Part shown: positions 22,501 to 36,100 of the stretch, piece by piece | Numbering within the stretch: the stretch's first letter is position 1 | Layout: the number at the start of each line of letters is the position of its first letter | Assembly: GCF_029227915.1 (NCBI RefSeq) | Contig: NC_079876.1 | Coordinates: 18,350,001 to 18,414,000 of the forward strand | Origin: Hydractinia symbiolongicarpus | Lineage: Eukaryota > Cnidaria > Hydrozoa > Anthoathecata > Hydractiniidae | DNA length: 64,000 nucleotides | Direction of reading: 5' to 3' | Translations under genes and position numbers: made by a program | The notes under the pieces: model-generated | The model's database searches: none | Told to the model about the DNA's origin: nothing | The model's input: the letters and a program-made list of their open reading frames with translations, nothing else

Positions 22501-24070
22501 GGCATATGTAAATAGAGTTTCCTATTTAAAATTCTACATTTTTCATCTAGTAAACATTTCCTAATTTTTGGGAAGGCGTCTAGTCAGTTTTTTATGAAGC
22601 AGTGAAGTGAACGCTAAAACAGACGCCTTACTGAGTTTAAAATTTAAGATAAATCTTAAAAACAAAATTTAAAACAAAAACTTTTAATAAAAAGAAAATT
22701 TAATCCTGTTTATTGGTTATTTTTAAAACAGAATATTGAAACAAAAAAATCTTACAAAACTTTCTATACTTTCGTTTCCTGAAAAGTAATTCTCATGAAT
22801 TTTTCATTACGCAGATTTTCATCTATTGACTAAAAAGTACGCGGTTTTTTGATCTTGTAAAAAAATTTCCTGCCTCTAGAAGGTTGTCGAATGAATTGAA
22901 ATGGGGAGAATGATATTTAAACAAAATCCTTGCTGCTTCTATTTTTAAGAAAGAATTAAGCACATTTATTTAAAATATTGCAGGATAAAAGTTATATTAA
23001 GGCAGCCATATTTTGTCAAATAATCAACAGCAGCGAATAATTGGCATTCTCTGCACATATGCAACTCCCTGGACACAAGCCATTTCATACTGCATTTTTA
23101 GTTAGGTTGCTGTTTATAACGTTTTGTAACATGCAGCTAAAGTCCCCCATAAAGTATTTCATTTTTAATGTTCTTCTCAGCAAGAGATTATATAGGCGAA
23201 TTCTATACAAATTCACGCAATTTAAACTTATTAAAGCTAACTTGCCGATGTCCGCTTACGCTTACAACCGAGTTGGGACGTCGATGTTAGATTCCTTGGC
23301 TAGTTACCCTAACTCTCAAAATGTGTTAAATGTTGCTGACGTCAGCACGGCATTTTTTCTCAAATTTCGAAGCTTTTTTGGGCCCTGTTGTGAGTTATTC
23401 TTTAAATCAGATGTGTTAAAAGGACGAATATCGCAGATTACACGCCACCATATAACGCATCTGTAAAATGTAGCTCTTCCCCAGCCTCCAGCTGCGGAGG
23501 ACCGTATTGCTGGCATTATAAGTTTACCAGGTTTGATTCAATTTGGACAAGCCCCTGAAATATTGAAAGCCCTGACCGAAAAGGGTTACACTTCAAAGTT
23601 TAAAACAGAGCGATGATGTGAGTGCAGTTGTGACGGAGACTAAACTAACTAAATATAAACAGTTTTTGTACAAAATATTTGCGTTTTATTAATGATTTCC
23701 GTAGCCTAGGAAAATATTGACATTCATCAATTTCGGAATGTGAAGTGTTTCATATTTTATAATTCTTTAGTTTATTGGCGGCCTGTAGACGAGGTTACCG
23801 CGGAGTCACACAATTGGTTATGGCCACGTGACTTCTTTGTTAAATGTTCATATTATTCTTCCCATCAGTTCTTAAAGTCTTTTGAAGAACCACGCTTTAT
23901 AGCTACTTTCATTACTGGATTTTCTTTTACGAAAATTTACAACAAGATTCTAAAAACTTTTATCTAATCTATTTAATCTGTTTACATTCTTTGGCGCTGT
24001 AAATGTCAAGTGCTTGTTAAAGAGTTTGTTCAATGTAATGTAAAAGTCTTCAAGTCCAGTGTGCATTGAA
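16600..24070. other. Gene-poor, AT-rich stretch upstream of the receptor gene
   Basis: About 7.4 kb where no convincing gene was found. A tRNA-like B box (GTGTTCGAATCTC) lies near 17215, a likely SINE relic. A roughly 45-bp imperfect tandem pair occurs at 19628-19710. A fragment of the local Helitron family lies at 21568-21660. A 64-codon frame at 20312-20506 ends at a good splice donor but has no partner exon. The other frames are short and low in complexity. Confidence 0.6.
21568..21660 (+). repeat. Helitron family fragment
   Basis: Matches the segment at 43780-43880 (GGAAACAAGTT...AACTGAAAAA, then GAAGCGAAGAAG). It is an isolated piece of the same non-coding Helitron family described at 43506-49973 and 52666-54666. 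Confidence 0.65.
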
Positions 24071-24125
24071 ATGTTTTTGCAAGCGTTTTTGTGTGTGGCT
24101 GGAGTTCTGTTTCTTCCAAAAAGAG
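24071..24125 (+). CDS. RTK exon 1: signal peptide
   Basis: ATG followed by [18 protein letters not shown] and the donor GTATGT. It has the length and hydrophobic core of a secretory signal. It leaves one base (phase 1), which joins to AT at 29607 to make Asp. It is the only nearby exon that supplies both a start and a signal peptide in phase. cDNA would settle it. Confidence 0.65.
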
Positions 24126-27100
24126 GTATGTCGTTGTTGTTTTTAAATTTTTTAATTATTCCATTTTAGTGTGTAAATTTTAAATTTATTCTTATGATAA
24201 AGACCTCTGAGTTAATGAAAACAAAAAAATTTGAAAATTTTATTACTGCGGGACAGGGAAATAAATTTTAGTGTGTCTTAATATTTGTGAGTATAACGCT
24301 GTTTGAAGATTATCACGGGGGACATTTTAAAGAACCACAATTTCGGTAGTCAAGATATAATCTCGACGTGTAAAAGCATATTTCAATCAATTTCTGTTGT
24401 ACATCAAAAATCGTGCCTATTTTTACGCAACCATGTAAACATGCCAAATATCCGATGTTAGACTGATTTAGGCGCCAAGTGAAGGGTTGCTGAGTCCATA
24501 CGAGAGTATAAAATAAAGAATTGCGCAATTTTACTAATCTTTAACCTTACTCGGTCCGGTGATTTTCGGACATATTATGACCGGGGGGGGGGGGGGGGGG
24601 GCGGAATCCTCCCCCCACCCCTTAATGATTTTCCACAGACTTGTCCAAATTGAACCAAACTTAGCACACTTATAGTACTTCACAAAAGGAACAAAATAAC
24701 AGCAATAATTTTTGCTTGCGTCAGAACATTCTCTGTAACGTCATAAATAGCTTGAAATTTCTTTAAAATGCTACTATCTGCTTAAAATTCAATTACTTTA
24801 GTTATAGAGCGAATTTTTACATTCTGTTTAAAGATTCTGACAGCTAAGTAAATGTTACTTAACATATTTCCGATTTTTACACGAATTGCATTAAAAAGTG
24901 GCAAAAAATGCACGAAATTCCTTTTTCTCGATTTTCGGGTTAAACCCAAACAAATGGGGAAATCGGATTAATCATGCGTCCAATAGATGTGGAATGATTC
25001 TTCCTGATAAAAAAAGTGGTGTTGTAAGTTTCAAGTTCTAAGAACAATCCTAACAAGAGTTATTATATTGTTTTTATTATAAGGGTTTCATAGAGATTTT
25101 TAGGGGTACTTTCGAGTAATAGCCAATATGAAAGCCTGTGAAAGGTATAGGACATAAATAGTCCAGGAGCTCATAACAGAACTTTAGGTGCCATTTTCTT
25201 CAAAAGGTTTGACCCTCCAAATAGGTTGGTAGTATCATGGACAATAAAAATCACATGGTCAGCTGACCAAATTTGGGGGCGTTTGGGTCCCAGGCCCCTA
25301 AAATTAACCTAATTTGAGACTCCTATTTGGTCCCACAATTCTCAAAGCTTAAAAGTTCGTAACGTGTGTAATTATATGAGAGAATCTGAAAAATGATAAA
25401 GCTTACCGAAAAATTGGGTCTTAAGACTGGGTCAGACCCCTGCAAAGACCATATTAAGGACCTTAATGTGTCTCCAAAAGCTACAAACTCCAACCTTTGC
25501 ACAAAAATTCTCGGAATTAATAGTGGAATGTCATTGGTCATAAAACTGACCAAAAATTTGGGTCTCTTGACCTAGTCAGACCGCGTCTCTACCCATATCC
25601 CTATTTTAAACAGCTTTTAGAGGGTGAAGAAAATCAGTGACTACAAAGCCCAAACTCAGTATTTGTGTTCTATACTAACTATGTAATACATAAATGGTCG
25701 AGCTTACCAAAAAATGCGGTCCTATCAGCAGGTCAGACAAAGATCTGAACAGAAACTCAAATTGGACCTCATAAGGTACAAAGACTATTCCTTTGTTGTA
25801 AGACTATTCCTCATCATTCAGGATTAGACATAGAGCCGTACAGATAAAAACCTAAGAAGTTAACAAGAATAATGCTTCCACTAGATGACAAGAGAGGAGT
25901 ACAGAACCAATCTCATATATCAAAGCACGCATGTACGATACCTTGTGAATGATGGGTTTTATTTTCCACCCGACACTGCACCAACGTAGGTTGGCTGAAA
26001 TTCTATAATTTTTCCAAATACCAACAATATGCAAAAGAGTTTGGTACCTGCCACAAATTAATCAGTTCCCAACTTCTATAGCTGTAGTAGCAGAATCATT
26101 GAGACGTGCACAGGTGATTGCAAATAAATGTTGTAAGAAAAACATTTCGTAACATACGATCTTGCAATTGCCAAAGTGGCTATGGAACTTCAAGCAGAAG
26201 AATCTCAAACTACTAGAAAAAAAAAAGAAAGTGTACAAATTGTATTTAAACAGCTAGGAACAAATCTTGATGTCACAGATGACGCTTTTGCAACGTTGGG
26301 AAAACTTGTAGAAAAAGGAATATATCATCTGTATGTAAAGCTAGATTGGTAATGTTCTTGGAAAAGTACAAACCATGAGGAGAAAATGAAGCAATTCCAT
26401 GTGATAAGAAGTTTGATGGAAGTTCTCTGCCACCTTGTTTATGAGTGTTGCGTCAAAAGATTTATCGCACAAAGTATGTTGCACAGTTATGGATGTCATC
26501 AATAACAACGGAGCCTCCAAATCACCTTTCTGAAGACACAGGTTGGCTCCTGAAAGATAAAAGCTATAACACACTTGGTTTTCTTTCGCTTTCCCAGTAG
26601 TAGCTAACGTTCTCTGGATAAAAGTTCAATCAGTTTTTTACTTCGATTACTAAACTTCGCTTCATACCAAAGAAAACAAATGGAAAATGTATAGCTAGCT
26701 ACAATTGGCTGATATATTTCATCGTCGTACGTTTTTCTTCTTTATAACATATATTTCTGACAACAAAATAAACTTTTTGTACTCGCTCGACAACAAAAGC
26801 CGCTCTACAACAACATTTTTGTTTTTTACATTTCAGATTCAAATTACATTCATATTCAAATCCGATAGAATTTTTATGAAAGGAAGCAACCTCGGTCCCA
26901 GAACACAAAAATGGAAAATATAGAAAAACAAAAATAAGCTTTAAATTAACCTTATGATGAGTAAACATTGTTTGAAATAACTTTTTCCAGGATTACTTTG
27001 AAAAACAGACAACCTTCTTTGATTCGGTTTTCTTTTTTCAGTCGATAAACAACTTGTTTCCCTTAGATACGGCGTGCACATTAATCCGGGGGTAAAATCA

Positions 27101-30100
27101 AATTATTCTATCTATAACGACCAACAGGACTTTTAAAACAAAAAATAAACAAATAGAAACATTTAGAAATAAAAATAAAAATTTATTGTTAATATAATAA
27201 AAAAATGAGTTTTATTTTTTAAAATAACGAAAAAAAAGAATTAAAAGTTTAAATAGTAACCCCCTGATTTGCGTTTTTTTAACTTGGTAAATTTTAGCGT
27301 AACGCCATCTCGTAACTTTGCGTGTCGTGGACTCACATGGTTACTCACACAAGCGTATTATTATATAGATAGCACTTCAGGCATATGGCCTCACATCAAT
27401 AAATGAAAGCGCCATTTTTAAAGAAATAAATTTACCGTAACTTTTGTTTAATTACAAAGACCAGGGTCAAAGTTACATATCGCATTTCTTTTATTTCGTG
27501 AAAGACGTTCCTTTGGATAATACAAATTACTAAGCGATGTTCAATGAATACAGGTACAGATAGGTAGTTAATACAGATACACCATGCCACTTGCTTATCT
27601 AGTGCATCGCTTAGTACAGGTATTTAGGCCTATCATATATCCATAGAGCGCCCTTATCAAAAACATAACCTTCGTTTAACTTTGACTCACCATACCTTTA
27701 TCGAACAGACACGACAATTTCCATGTTCTAAATTTTAATTGTGGATATAAAAAGAGTTAAAGTATTTCATAGGTAGCTAGCTGCATTTAAACATTAAAAA
27801 TTGTATGAAAAATTTGCCTGCCTTTTCACTAACACATCATGCCTGGCAGATTGCTAAAGCTATACATACTAGAATAAAACAATTGTGGAAAAAAATATAA
27901 TTATAGGCATAATATAATTAACTAAAAATATCATGCAAAGAGTTTCCTCCCCATTATGGATACGTGTTTATGTAGCCAAAATCTTTTCAAAATTAGTTTT
28001 TTTAAGAATTGAAACTACAAACAACTTGAGACAATGGAATTTTCTTGGGCATTTTTCGGAGTTAGCAAAGATAATAAGCTCGCCTATACTTTTCAGCCGA
28101 TATGTTGCTACTTCAGCATATTTGAGGACCGCTAAGCAGCGTTTAAAATGGTCTAGTCGCATTTCATAGCATGAAGAAATTACGGAATGAACCACGTAAG
28201 GTTCCACGAAGTGTCGAAATATGGTAAAAACTACCCATGCTGACCTCAGCAACAAGTAGCACAGGTTAAGAGTTTGGATTTAACCAAATAACCGAAATGC
28301 TAAGTCGTCCGCTGTAAAGATTGGCAAGTTCAAATTGTGTTAGCGTGATATAGAAACAGCCGAAATAACCACTTCTGGCAACAGAATTCAAACCTTGCAG
28401 TCATGCACCAACATTTTTCCCACTAATTGTAGCTAACTATTAAGAAAAAGTAATTTTATTAACCTGTAGAAACGAATAATAGAAACAAATTTCTGAATAC
28501 AAACTTATTAGCAAAGACAGAGACATTTTCGAGATGCATGAGCGTAGCTACTGTTTGTTTAAAAAAATCTGGCTTTGCGATTGATTTAGTAAACTTGTGG
28601 AAAAGTGATAGACGATGTGCAGTGCCGAAATTTTAGTACCCGTGGCGTGCTGACGTGTTCGAAAAACATCTGACGAAGATGGTTAAAAAGCATCGCGTAT
28701 ACATGATTGAATGAGATAATAACTATTCGAGATAATAACTATTCGGTCCCCCTATGTATGTTTTGATTGAGAAAAGCTAATGACTTCAAATTTTGTAGGG
28801 AGATAGTATTTAATAAGTAGAATCTATTTTATTAAAAGAAATCACGATGACGTCATCATTTTTAAGATGGCGTCATCAGAAATCCCCAAAATTGGACTTT
28901 TTGATGTAATCAAATGACGAAATTCATTTTAGTAGTTACTGCTTTATTTTTCACATTTTTTTAAACAATTCATAAACATTTTTTTGGCGATGTCACGCAT
29001 ATTATAACGTCATTGTCTTCGTTCAGAAGAACGGAATTTCCCTTTACAGCAAATCAACATAAGTTGATAAAAAGATAATTATTTGACAGTTTATTATTTC
29101 TCTTTTATTTCTTTCATCTATTATTTCTATTTTATTTTTATATCAACTATTTGGTTTTTTCCATGATGACATATGACAATAGATTAGTGAATGAGTGAAA
29201 ATGAGTAAATGTCATATTTGTGTATGTCTTTTCTATTCTCTATTTAAAAACAATAGTAAAAGTATTGAAACTAAGTTATTTTAGTCAAAATAGAAATATA
29301 TATTTTTGGGGGGATTTTGACACCTTTAATAAATTGAACGAATGAGGAAGGTGAGGTTCAAAAAAAATTGCGGCAAAGTATTGCTAAATAAATTTTAAGA
29401 AAAGTCAGAAAATTTCAGGGTCATATCACAATTTATAACAAGTTATGCAAAAAAAAAAACTCGTAGGTGGGGACCATTTGGTTCCCCTGGTTGGAATACG
29501 GTTAAACTAATATGTCACTCTGTATTTAATATTTATTCTGATAATTAATGGCTGATATACTTTGCTCCATTTAATATTAATCATAGTTCATTACTGTTTC
29601 ACGTAGATTGTACCAAATGTAATGTGCAAAAGAAGTATGATTCCACCATGAAGAGCAATTTCACCCTAATTGATGTTAACGATCTTACAATCGCCAACCA
29701 CACATATTGGCTTTTTAATATCGAACGTATTTATGGCATTCCAATATTGAAGAAATGTTTCCAATACATTGACAATGGTCTCTTTGTAAGTCATTTTTTA
29801 AAAATTAAATTTATAGGAAGATAGAAAAAACAGTAAGTAGATTTAACGTCATCTAAGCATGCTTTAATTTGTTCATATATTCACCACAAAACGAAGGAAA
29901 TAATTTGTTGGTATGATATTGCAGCCGCTATTATGGCTTTTGAAAATCGGTTTAATGAAGGACTGTCACCAGGGCCATTGGATATTTTGAGGTGATGGAA
30001 GTAGTAAGCATGCGAAATTAACCTGTTGCACCAGCGATCTTTTAGTGGGAATAGCACTGAAAATATTGGAATATTCTCTCTCATAAAGTCATGTGAAATA

Positions 30101-33100
30101 ATTCTTCGCTTTTTTAAATGAGACTTGGATCATTCTTGCTTGTTTTTGGTATTAGATGGTATTTTTATCGATTTTTGGAGGGTAATTCTTGTTAGTTTTT
30201 GGTATTAAGTGGGCTTTTTTTAACGATGTTTGCAAGAGAGTTCATGTTAAATTTTGGTGTTAAGTGGTATTTTAACGATATTTAAATGGGTATTTTTGTT
30301 ACGTTTTGGTAATTAGTGGTATCTTGAACAATATTTAGATGAGAATTCTTGTTTGTTCGCGGTACTAAGTGGTTATTTTAACGATATTTAGATGGGAATT
30401 TTTGGTTTGGGATACTATCAAACAACAACATACCATCTCATTATACATGCTATCGAGTACAACAAAACATGCAACCGGACTTCTCCACACAATACAAGAG
30501 ATGATGAATTCACGGCCGACGAAACCACTATCGTCACATACAGTATCACAGCATCCGGTTTTGTTAATGCTGATAAATTCCAACTTGTTTTTGTATCAAA
30601 TGAAAGCATCACATACGTCAAGTCAACAGCATGTAATGTTGGATACAGTATTATAACAGGATTTAGACCATTTTTAGTAGCTGTTGGTTACTACAAGTAT
30701 TGTTTATTTTATATCCATTGCCGTAGTGACGGAGCAATTGCCAAGATAGAACACAACCTTTGCACAAGGAGGCCAGGTAATAATCATTTGTCAAGTTTTT
30801 TTATGCTCAAGAAAAGAATTTAAAGATTTAACAAAACAATTATGTTTTAGTTATCTACCCACCATCATCTGAGAAAATCTACATACAAGAAAATATAAGA
30901 ATACTGCAAAAACCTTTTTTGTTTTTCTCCAGTTTCACAAATTACGTCATGGTAAGTCATTTACTTTTTTATCTGTAAAAATTTTTCTTGATATTACTTT
31001 ATGCTAACTGGCAGCAAGGACACACGGAAAAACAATTTGCAAACTTTGTACGATGGGCGAAGCACTGTGGAATTTTCCACAGGAGACAGTATTATTAATA
31101 CTCGTTCTCTGCTTGATTACACCAAAAAAAAGGTTTTACATATATATTTATATTAATATACCATAAATGTAATCAGAGACTTCCGAATATATGATTGAGT
31201 GAATTTTGACATTTTTAACCGTGGCACTCACTTCTTTAATATACCTACCAAAACAATGTATAAAAAAAGAATGCAATACCATCAGTATTGCATTCTTTTT
31301 TTATACATTGTTTATCATTAGTATCCATCTTGAACGTCTTCGTCCTACAAAGTAAAACCATACAATTTCTACATCAAAAGTACACATCCTTTTGATTAAT
31401 ATATGTATCTGATCCATGATGTGGTTGCTTTTCGTGTTTTGTATCTCCAGAGTGCTTTTTGATTGAGGTACAAATAATGATAGGGTTACAATTATTATTA
31501 AGCATTTACTGGGTGCCATAATTTAGAAGCGGTGGTATCCCTGATAAATAAAATTCAAACTACAAAAAATAACTTCAAAAAATACTACATATTTTTTCAA
31601 TCATTGTCATTAAATAACGTAGATATTATCATGTCATGAACAAGCACGTTTGCTTTTAGGCTACAGCTACAATGACAACAGTTGTAGCTGTCGAAAGGTT
31701 GCCTAAAGTAAGTTAGCTTTAGGTGTGGCAAAACTAAAGTTTAACAAAAGTTTTTTCGAAATCTAAGTGTCGTGTTTCTTTTGTTTTTGCATTGCGCATA
31801 AAGATATAGGTTTGATTAATTCTAGACAACACATGCGAGAGGTTTCATGCCATATAAAGAAAAACTTTAAAATTGCAGAGAAGAAAAACAAATCATTTTC
31901 TCCCTACTCTAGCATTGGAAACCTCAAAATAGCCCAGCACGAACAGAGTTAAAATCACGAAGCTATCGAGTTTTTCCTTGTGTTTTGAAAATTTGAAAAT
32001 ATCTTTATTTCTAAAATTTGACAAATTACTAATTTTGCTTCTACTAAAATTACTGAATCCTCAGTACCCACAAAATTATTTCCAGGATTTCCGGAAAAAA
32101 GTGCAAAATAAACGATATCGGTTCCTCTCTTCCACCAAAATAAGTTTCAAGGTAGATTTTTCTTCAAGTTACTTGTTTAATTAAGCTACTGGGTATTAAG
32201 TTATTTGAAAGTATCCGTTTTTTCTAGAGAGCAATGACAGGTGCATATTATATGAACTATAGACCTTAAAAAAGTTGTAGGATTCTCGCGAATGGTTATG
32301 CTTTGGCCTGATGGCGAATGGCTTTGCCTTGGCCGGATCGTTTTAACTTTCCTTACTTCACCAAAGCTAAATGCATCTACCAGCTAGAGCATGCACTATT
32401 TACGTGTGTTTATTCTACGTGCGAAGTAAAACAAATCGTTGAAATAATTTCCATAAGAGTCTTAGAAGTGCTCCTAACCACCAGAAAACGTGTTAGACAA
32501 GCGCCTACAATTATTACGATGTTTTATTTAGATAAGTCGCAATGGAGTCCTGTCACTTTCATCGGTTCATAATGGCTACACAAGCATACCAAACAAAGAC
32601 ACTGTATTTGTAATGAATAACAACAGTAAATCAAATTTTCTAAAACTAACACGTTTGGAATATCAAACAAGTCCCCTATTTTTAAGCGTTGCCGGTAATG
32701 ACATATCTAAAATTACTCAAAGTCCATTCAACGCTACACAGCTTCTAATCTTTACCAGTTATTATGATGACGAACTCACAAACCAGGCAATCTTCGCTAC
32801 AGACAACAACTCAACGTACGAGATATTAAACTACCGAAGATTTGATGATTACAGTGTGATTGGCTATTCAGAGCGCTCTTGTGGAAGTAAAATTCTGTTT
32901 GGAAATAACTCAAGTCAAATGGTGCACACATCAAATGTAGGAGTACCAGGTCGACATGTGTTTCGACTGACCCAAAAATGCAGAGTTGCAGGTAATGTAA
33001 CATCTGTTGTAATTTCGGTCTTTGTAAATTGACATGTGTCAACAAAATAGATTTTTTAGCTTGTTATTACCAGATCGATACAAAAAACCGTTTCTAAGAA

Positions 33101-36100
33101 AAAAACATGATTTGATTGGCTTACGGCGTATTAAAACAAGGCTTTGTATGGAACCATACTTACCTGTTTGGAAAGCCATGAATAAAACGGTACCATAAGA
33201 AGGTAAATACTTTAGATAAAGTTTCAATTCACATAAGCAATCTATATTATAATACCCGTATACGTCTGTCTGTCACGCAAAATGGTCGCTTAGCGGCGCA
33301 AGTAGCGAGAAGCACGCAATGCAGTATAAAAAAGACGGGCGAACCCGTGGATTCTTCCACTGGCTAACGACTAGTTATTCAAATTTGTTCTGTGTACTTA
33401 CAAAAGTTCAAAATCAAGAATTCTTCAGCATTAAAGTTCGCAGAGCTATTCGCGATAAACATCAAAAAACATTTTCTTATCATATTATCAAAAACAGAAA
33501 CATCAAGAACAATGTACACATTCACCGCAATGCCACTTCTTCGGATTTGATAAACTTTTAAAACGGATAAACATCATTTTAAGTTTGATTTCTTTGTTAT
33601 TTTTTCGTTAGAAAACGCCAACCGCATTAAACTACCCTGCGTGCGTTGACTGTTGACAGTTATCTATCAATACAGTAAAAATGGCGTTTTATTCTTTTGT
33701 TTGCTTGACTAAGTTAAATTAAAGAAAGGGTACAAGACAACATATTTAAAGCATATTTAAACTTTCTCTAAACTAAAAATATCTATTACTATCGTCATCG
33801 TTTTGTAGGTACTGGTTGAGTAATCTAAAATATTAAAGACATGGTTTTATTGCAGTGTAAATTAAATAAAACAGGTTCGGAAGTTTGTTGTATAAAATTA
33901 TTAGTTGGCTATATAAGAGATAAATTAAAAAAGAATTACTTCTTCACCAAAGAAAGTTAAAGTAATGTCGTTACAAACCTGAGTTCATTTCTTCCTTTTC
34001 CATATCTGAGGCACAGACTGTTTCTCTGTAAAATTAATTCAAGGAGTCATCATAAAACATTACAAAATAATAAACTGTATTAATATTTTTTTATTTCCCT
34101 CTGATAACGTAACAAAACTACAGCAGAAGTTTTTATTGTTTTCGTTTTTTTCCTCTTTTCTTATCTAAAAGAAGAAATTTTGAACGTCGTTATCGATTTC
34201 CAATTTTGTTTTGCACATTTCGCGCCGAAAATTCACTTCAAACCCAGTACGCAGAAAAATATCTTACGCCAGTAGGTAAAATACTTTTTAACCTGGAGTT
34301 CATAAAGAAAACTGGACTAAAGGTCACAAGTTGGACACCTGACTAACTTTTCAAAAAAATTTCCTTGGGAAGAAATATTTTCGCTTGCTTAAATGGCATA
34401 TGGGCTTCGCTGGATGGTTTAGCGCCGCAAAAAGTATTGAAATCAAACAAGTATTTTTTGTCATCCTTAGTTGCTTGGGAAGCACAATTTAAACAGAAAT
34501 TGTGTCCTTTATTTAATTTAATTCTTAAAGTTATTTTTCATATGAAAAGCAGTCGCGTAATAAAACGGATACTAACATGCTTTGATGTTGCACTATAAAA
34601 CATAAGGCCGATATGTACTTTTTACCTCGGCTTTCTATTTTCCACTACAAAATCAAACTGTCAGTATTCATTTATTAAAAACCCATTCTCCACTTCTATG
34701 TTGCCGTAAGTAAAAACGAGGCCGTGTTTTTAAAACGACGCAAAGCTTTAATGTGGTTTAACTTCCTTTTCATTAAAATTGATTGATAGTTTTGTTGATC
34801 TTTGTATAAGTGATATAAAAAGAAGGTACAATGACAGAAAAACGGGAAATATTTATTTTAGAAGAAGAAAAACATAACTAGCTAGCTAAATATGTTCAAC
34901 GGAAATTTACAATTGATTGACTCTGGGTTCTTTACAAGTCGAGACACTTGACTCTTTTCCCACAAACATGTAGAAAATCTTTCATTACATTTTAATTGCC
35001 AATTTTAATTCGAATTGATGGTGAAAATAAAAAACTCTATAAATTTGGTTACTACACAGTTACGTACATGAGCCTACATTTTGCGTCATTTACAACTGCT
35101 GCAAAATTCCTTTATAAACAGTTGTAAACAATTGTTGCCATGAACTGTAGCATTTGTAGTAACAGAGAATTAATGTAAATAACAGCCTGCTATTGTGTTT
35201 TTTCAATATATCGGTACTATATTTAACGGAAATGGTTGTTTTCATAGCCCGTATATTTATAAAAGACATATTGTTGCAAAAGATAAAAAGCAAATTATGC
35301 TTAAATGTAAATTACGGTCAAACGTAATTAATAAGCCAACAACATCAGCCTTGCTTGCATATATGTGTCGGTAAAACTTTCCATAAAATATAAAACACCA
35401 AATTTCTGATCAAGATGATCCGTCTCCCATGCCATACTTGGCATCTGTATATTCAAAAGGGAATATGCAGTTTAAAATTTCTTCGATAAGAACCACAAAA
35501 AATAAAAGTTGGATGTAAGGTAGTTGAATTAGAATTGCTAAGTACACAAGCTTTCGGCATCTTTATTTGTCTATGAAATTTCTTCGATAGAGTAAACTTT
35601 CAGTACTACACAAGCATTATTTGTTTTGTCCAATGATTTGTCTTTACTCCTATTAGACGTGGTTATTTTTCATTAGGTCAGAAATGCTGCCAGGGTCCAA
35701 AAGTCTAATACGCTCAATATCCATTACATTAAGGATGGCATCGTATTTAATTTTTTATTTCGCTTTAAAGTTGATTCATTTTAGCGTCAACAGCGGCCAA
35801 CATAGACGGCATCGCGGCTAAAACAAATTTTAATGCTGATGCCAATACAATAAACGCTGAAAGCTACGACCAAGAACGCGTGAATGATAATCGGCCCGCT
35901 AGTTGGTTGTACATCCGGTTTAATCCGAGCGCTTGAATTTTCTACCGAACAGAGCAGAAAAATTATTCCTCTGCTTTAAATTTAGAGAATCAGTAAGAGA
36001 AATCAGCAGGAGCAGTCAGAATAGTCAAAAATATACAAACTTCCGTTGGTTACTAATTACGTCAGGTTTACGTTCGAGGGCAATCCTAATAGTAATTCTC

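Noticed and set aside
23041-23466. 141-codon frame on +
   Set aside because: Starts with TTG, low in complexity, no domain, no splice context, and no link to the receptor gene that starts 600 bp later.
25250-25745. CRISPR-like array
   Set aside because: The repeats are degenerate, long, not palindromic in CRISPR style, and the DNA is animal nuclear sequence.
30418-30621. Open frames on - opposite RTK exon 3
   Set aside because: Antisense shadows; the + frame has matched splice phases and continues into the neighbouring exons.
31015-31018. Acceptor four bases earlier (GCAG|CAAG) for RTK exon 5
   Set aside because: With the phase-0 donor of exon 4 it gives a frame with an early stop; the CAAG|GAC acceptor keeps the frame open.
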